Shown one piece after another: positions 61,738-64,000 of a DNA stretch of 64,000 bases (position 1 is its first letter; each line of letters opens with the position of its first letter). Both the position numbers and the translations under genes were made by a program. Origin of the DNA: Swingsia samuiensis (GTDB lineage: Bacteria > Pseudomonadota > Alphaproteobacteria > Acetobacterales > Acetobacteraceae); the NCBI RefSeq assembly GCF_006542355.1, contig NZ_CP038141.1:1057501-1121500 (forward strand), written 5' to 3'. The notes below the pieces were generated by a model. That model saw only the letters and a program-made list of their open reading frames with translations, made no database searches and was not told the DNA's origin.

Positions 61738-63932
61738 TGAAACGGTTTTATCTTCTCGCAACGGTTGCTGGTCTTTCTGTTGCGTCTATGACGGGGGCGG
61801 CTTACGCACAGGTACAACCCTCTGATACTGTTCCAGATGTCAGCAATAGTGAGCCAACGGATAAAACAGATGCTCCATCTGGGAAGTTTGCTGCACCTTC
61901 TCCGTATGCTCCGCAAGCGCCCGGCGTAAATGCAGCGAATTTGCCAGATATTGATTCGATTGATCCGTCTCAGCTTCCTGCAATGGTTCCTCAGCAAAGC
62001 GCGCATCCCGCCTCAGGTGATTGGGCTGCCTATGGGCATGATGATACGCAGCAAAGATATTCATCTCTTTCTGAAATTACACCTGAGAATGTCGGCCAGT
62101 TGAAGGTTGCATTTGTTTACCATACGGGAAGTTATCCCCGCCCTGGTCAGGTGAATAAATGGGCAGCGGAAACAACTCCCATTAAGGTGGGGGATGGTCT
62201 TTATACCTGCTCTGCCATGAATGACTTGATTAAGCTGGATCCTGCAACGGGTAAGCAAATCTGGCGCAGAGATGTGGATGTGAAATATCACTCCATTCCT
62301 TATACAGCCGCCTGTAAAGGTGTAACGTATTTTACATCTTCTCAGGTTCCGGAAGGCCAGCCTTGCCACAACCGTATTATTGAGGGGACGCTGGATATGC
62401 GTCTTATTGCGGTTGATGCAGCAACGGGACAGTTCTGTCCTAATTTTGGACATAACGGCCAAGTGAACTTGATGCAGGGAATGGGTGAGTCTGTTCCCGG
62501 GTTTGTAGCAACGACAGCTCCTCCACCTGTTATTAATGGTGTGGTCGTTGTTAATCATGAAGTGTTGGATGGCCAGCGTCGTTGGGCGCCATCGGGTGTT
62601 ATTCGTGGGTATGATGCTGAAACAGGCAAGTTTGTTTGGGCATGGGATGTCAATAACCCCAATGATCATAGTCAACCTACAGGGGATCATCATTACAGCC
62701 GCGGCACACCCAATTCTTGGGCGGCGATGACGGGTGATAATGAACTTGGTCTGGTTTACGTCCCTACAGGGAACTCCGCGGCGGATTATTATAGTGCATT
62801 GCGGAGCAGTGAAGAAAACAAGGTATCCTCCGCAGTTGTGGCGATTGATGTAAAAACGGGTTCACCAAGGTGGGTTTTCCAAACGACTCATAAAGATGTT
62901 TGGGATTATGATATTGGCTCTCAAGCAACTCTTATCGATATGCCGGGGCCAGACGGGAAAACAATTCCTGCTTTGATTATGCCAACCAAGCGTGGTGAGA
63001 CGTTTGTTCTTGATCGCCGTACAGGCAAGCCTGTTCTTCCTGTAGAAGAGCGTAAAGCGCCATCTCCCGGTATGATCCCAGATGATCCAAGAGCGCCGAC
63101 ACAACCTTGGTCTGTCGCAATGCCTCAACTCAAAATGCCGGATCTGAAAGAGACGGATATGTGGGGGATGACACCGATTGATCAGTTGTTTTGTCGTGTA
63201 AAGTTCCGTCGTGCGCATTATGTGGGTGAATTCACCCCGCCGAGCCTTGATAAACCATGGATTGAATATCCAAGCTATAATGGTGGTAGCGATTGGGGGT
63301 CTATGTCTTATGATCCACAATCAGGGATCTTGATCGCCAACTGGAATAATATGGCGATGTATGATCAGTTGGTAACCAGAAAACAGGCAGATAAGCTTGG
63401 TTTGATGCCGATTGATGATCCTAACTTCAAACCCGGCGGTGGTGGTGCTGAAGGGAATGGCGCCATGGCTGATACACCTTATGCCATTGTGGTCTCACCT
63501 TTTTGGAACCAGTATACAAAAATGCTGTGCACCAAGCCTCCTTATGGGATGATCACGGCAATTGATATGAAGCATGGTCACAAGGTGTTGTGGCAACATC
63601 CGCTGGGAACAGCGCGCGCTAATGGACCATGGGGCTTGCCAACGGGTCTTCCTTGGGAAATTGGAACACCGAATAACGGTGGATCTGTTGTGACCGCTGG
63701 TGGATTGATTTTCATTGCTGCGGCAACGGATAATATGATCCGTGCTATTGATGAGAAAACAGGGAAAGTGCTTTGGAGTGCTGTGCTTCCAGGCGGCGGC
63801 CAAGCTAATCCTATGACGTATGAAGCCAATGGTCACCAATATGTAGCGATCATGGCAGGGGGGCATCACTTCATGGCTACTCCTGTAACAGATCAGTTGG
63901 TTGTTTTTGCTTTGCCTGACGCAAAGAAATAA
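61737..63932 (+). CDS. sldA: PQQ-dependent polyol (glycerol/sorbitol) dehydrogenase, catalytic subunit SldA
   Basis: The 731-residue periplasmic quinoprotein oxidises glycerol, sorbitol, arabitol and related polyols to ketoses and passes electrons to ubiquinone. A signal peptide (LLATVAGLSVASMTGAAYAQ) is followed by a Pro/Ala-rich linker, then the beta-propeller: GDWAAYGHDDTQQRYSSLSE, then LDPATGKQIWRRDVDVKYHS and CKGVTYF. Later come VWDYDIGSQATLIDMPGPDG and the C-terminal TGKVLWSAVLPGGGQANPMT. PQQ/Ca2+ ligands cannot be placed exactly. The length matches SldA (about 740). A glucose or quinate dehydrogenase is less likely because the membrane domain is a separate gene. Confidence 0.9.
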   Translation: MKRFYLLATVAGLSVASMTGAAYAQVQPSDTVPDVSNSEPTDKTDAPSGKFAAPSPYAPQAPGVNAANLPDIDSIDPSQLPAMVPQQSAHPASGDWAAYGHDDTQQRYSSLSEITPENVGQLKVAFVYHTGSYPRPGQVNKWAAETTPIKVGDGLYTCSAMNDLIKLDPATGKQIWRRDVDVKYHSIPYTAACKGVTYFTSSQVPEGQPCHNRIIEGTLDMRLIAVDAATGQFCPNFGHNGQVNLMQGMGESVPGFVATTAPPPVINGVVVVNHEVLDGQRRWAPSGVIRGYDAETGKFVWAWDVNNPNDHSQPTGDHHYSRGTPNSWAAMTGDNELGLVYVPTGNSAADYYSALRSSEENKVSSAVVAIDVKTGSPRWVFQTTHKDVWDYDIGSQATLIDMPGPDGKTIPALIMPTKRGETFVLDRRTGKPVLPVEERKAPSPGMIPDDPRAPTQPWSVAMPQLKMPDLKETDMWGMTPIDQLFCRVKFRRAHYVGEFTPPSLDKPWIEYPSYNGGSDWGSMSYDPQSGILIANWNNMAMYDQLVTRKQADKLGLMPIDDPNFKPGGGGAEGNGAMADTPYAIVVSPFWNQYTKMLCTKPPYGMITAIDMKHGHKVLWQHPLGTARANGPWGLPTGLPWEIGTPNNGGSVVTAGGLIFIAAATDNMIRAIDEKTGKVLWSAVLPGGGQANPMTYEANGHQYVAIMAGGHHFMATPVTDQLVVFALPDAKK

Positions 63933-63950
63933 AAGAACCTTATAAAAGAA

Positions 63951-63993
63951 AGCCCGTTTTTCTTAGCCAGTAAGAAAGACGGGCTTTTTTTTG
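63951..63993 (+). terminator. Rho-independent terminator after sldA
   Basis: A 15-bp stem with one mismatch (agcccgtttttctta at 63951-63965 against taagaaagacgggct at 63971-63985) has loop gccag and is followed by eight T bases. It ends the sldBA operon. Confidence 0.93.
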
Positions 63994-64000
63994 TTTAGAA

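Noticed and set aside
62061-62693. 210-codon frame antisense to sldA
   Set aside because: It is a shadow of the quinoprotein gene; the sequence is rich in His, Ile and Arg without domain structure.

Overview
The window looks like chromosomal DNA of an acetic acid bacterium (Acetobacteraceae, Gluconobacter branch). The clearest markers are an sldB-sldA pair for the PQQ-dependent polyol (glycerol/sorbitol) dehydrogenase, an OprB-type sugar porin, a YceI-cytochrome b561-YceI operon, and alphaproteobacterial housekeeping genes. Base composition is visibly lower in GC than classical Gluconobacter, so a low-GC relative (for example Swingsia or Neokomagataea) is a reasonable but unproven guess.

Layout. 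Positions 1-1878 hold the end of an rRNA operon: partial 23S, 5S and tRNA-fMet(CAU). Next comes a probable integrated island (about 1.88-9.96 kb): decayed mobilisation genes, then a compact type I restriction-modification operon (hsdM, a HEPN-MNT toxin-antitoxin pair, hsdS, hsdR). An 18-bp near-copy of the tRNA-fMet 3' end lies at 9946-9963, as expected for an attachment-site duplicate. From 10.06 to 16.5 kb is a strongly AT-rich surface-glycan cluster: two or three glycosyltransferases, galE and glf. Two of the transferases carry C-terminal discoidin-like domains. A bacterial alpha-2-macroglobulin gene lacking the thioester motif follows, overlapping pbpC, then tRNA-Lys.

From 23.9 to 33.7 kb are ppi, coaD, gyrA, an oprB porin, the yceI-cytb561-yceI operon, and a divergent LysR regulator/pirin pair. 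From 33.9 to 40.3 kb is the most unusual region. Two unrecognised, repeat-rich proteins share Asp/Tyr-rich N-termini and an almost identical C-terminal tail. They converge on a three-gene operon encoding a KpsE/Wzz-like inner-membrane protein, a Wza-like lipoprotein and an OpgH-type glucosyltransferase. I suggest, as inference only, that this is an envelope or extracellular glucan system with dedicated accessory proteins.

From 40.6 to 64 kb are metabolic and housekeeping genes: pabC-pabB, sucA, a 2OG-Fe(II) oxygenase, asd, hemH, etfAB and ETF-ubiquinone oxidoreductase, trmB-metK, dapB, dnaJ-dnaK, a lipoprotein of unknown function, and sldBA. Two small genes with good start signals were also found by eye: a 52-residue lipoprotein at 42812 and a 43-residue membrane peptide at 48134. 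Several clear hairpin terminators mark the operon ends. No CRISPR array, intact insertion sequence or prophage was seen.
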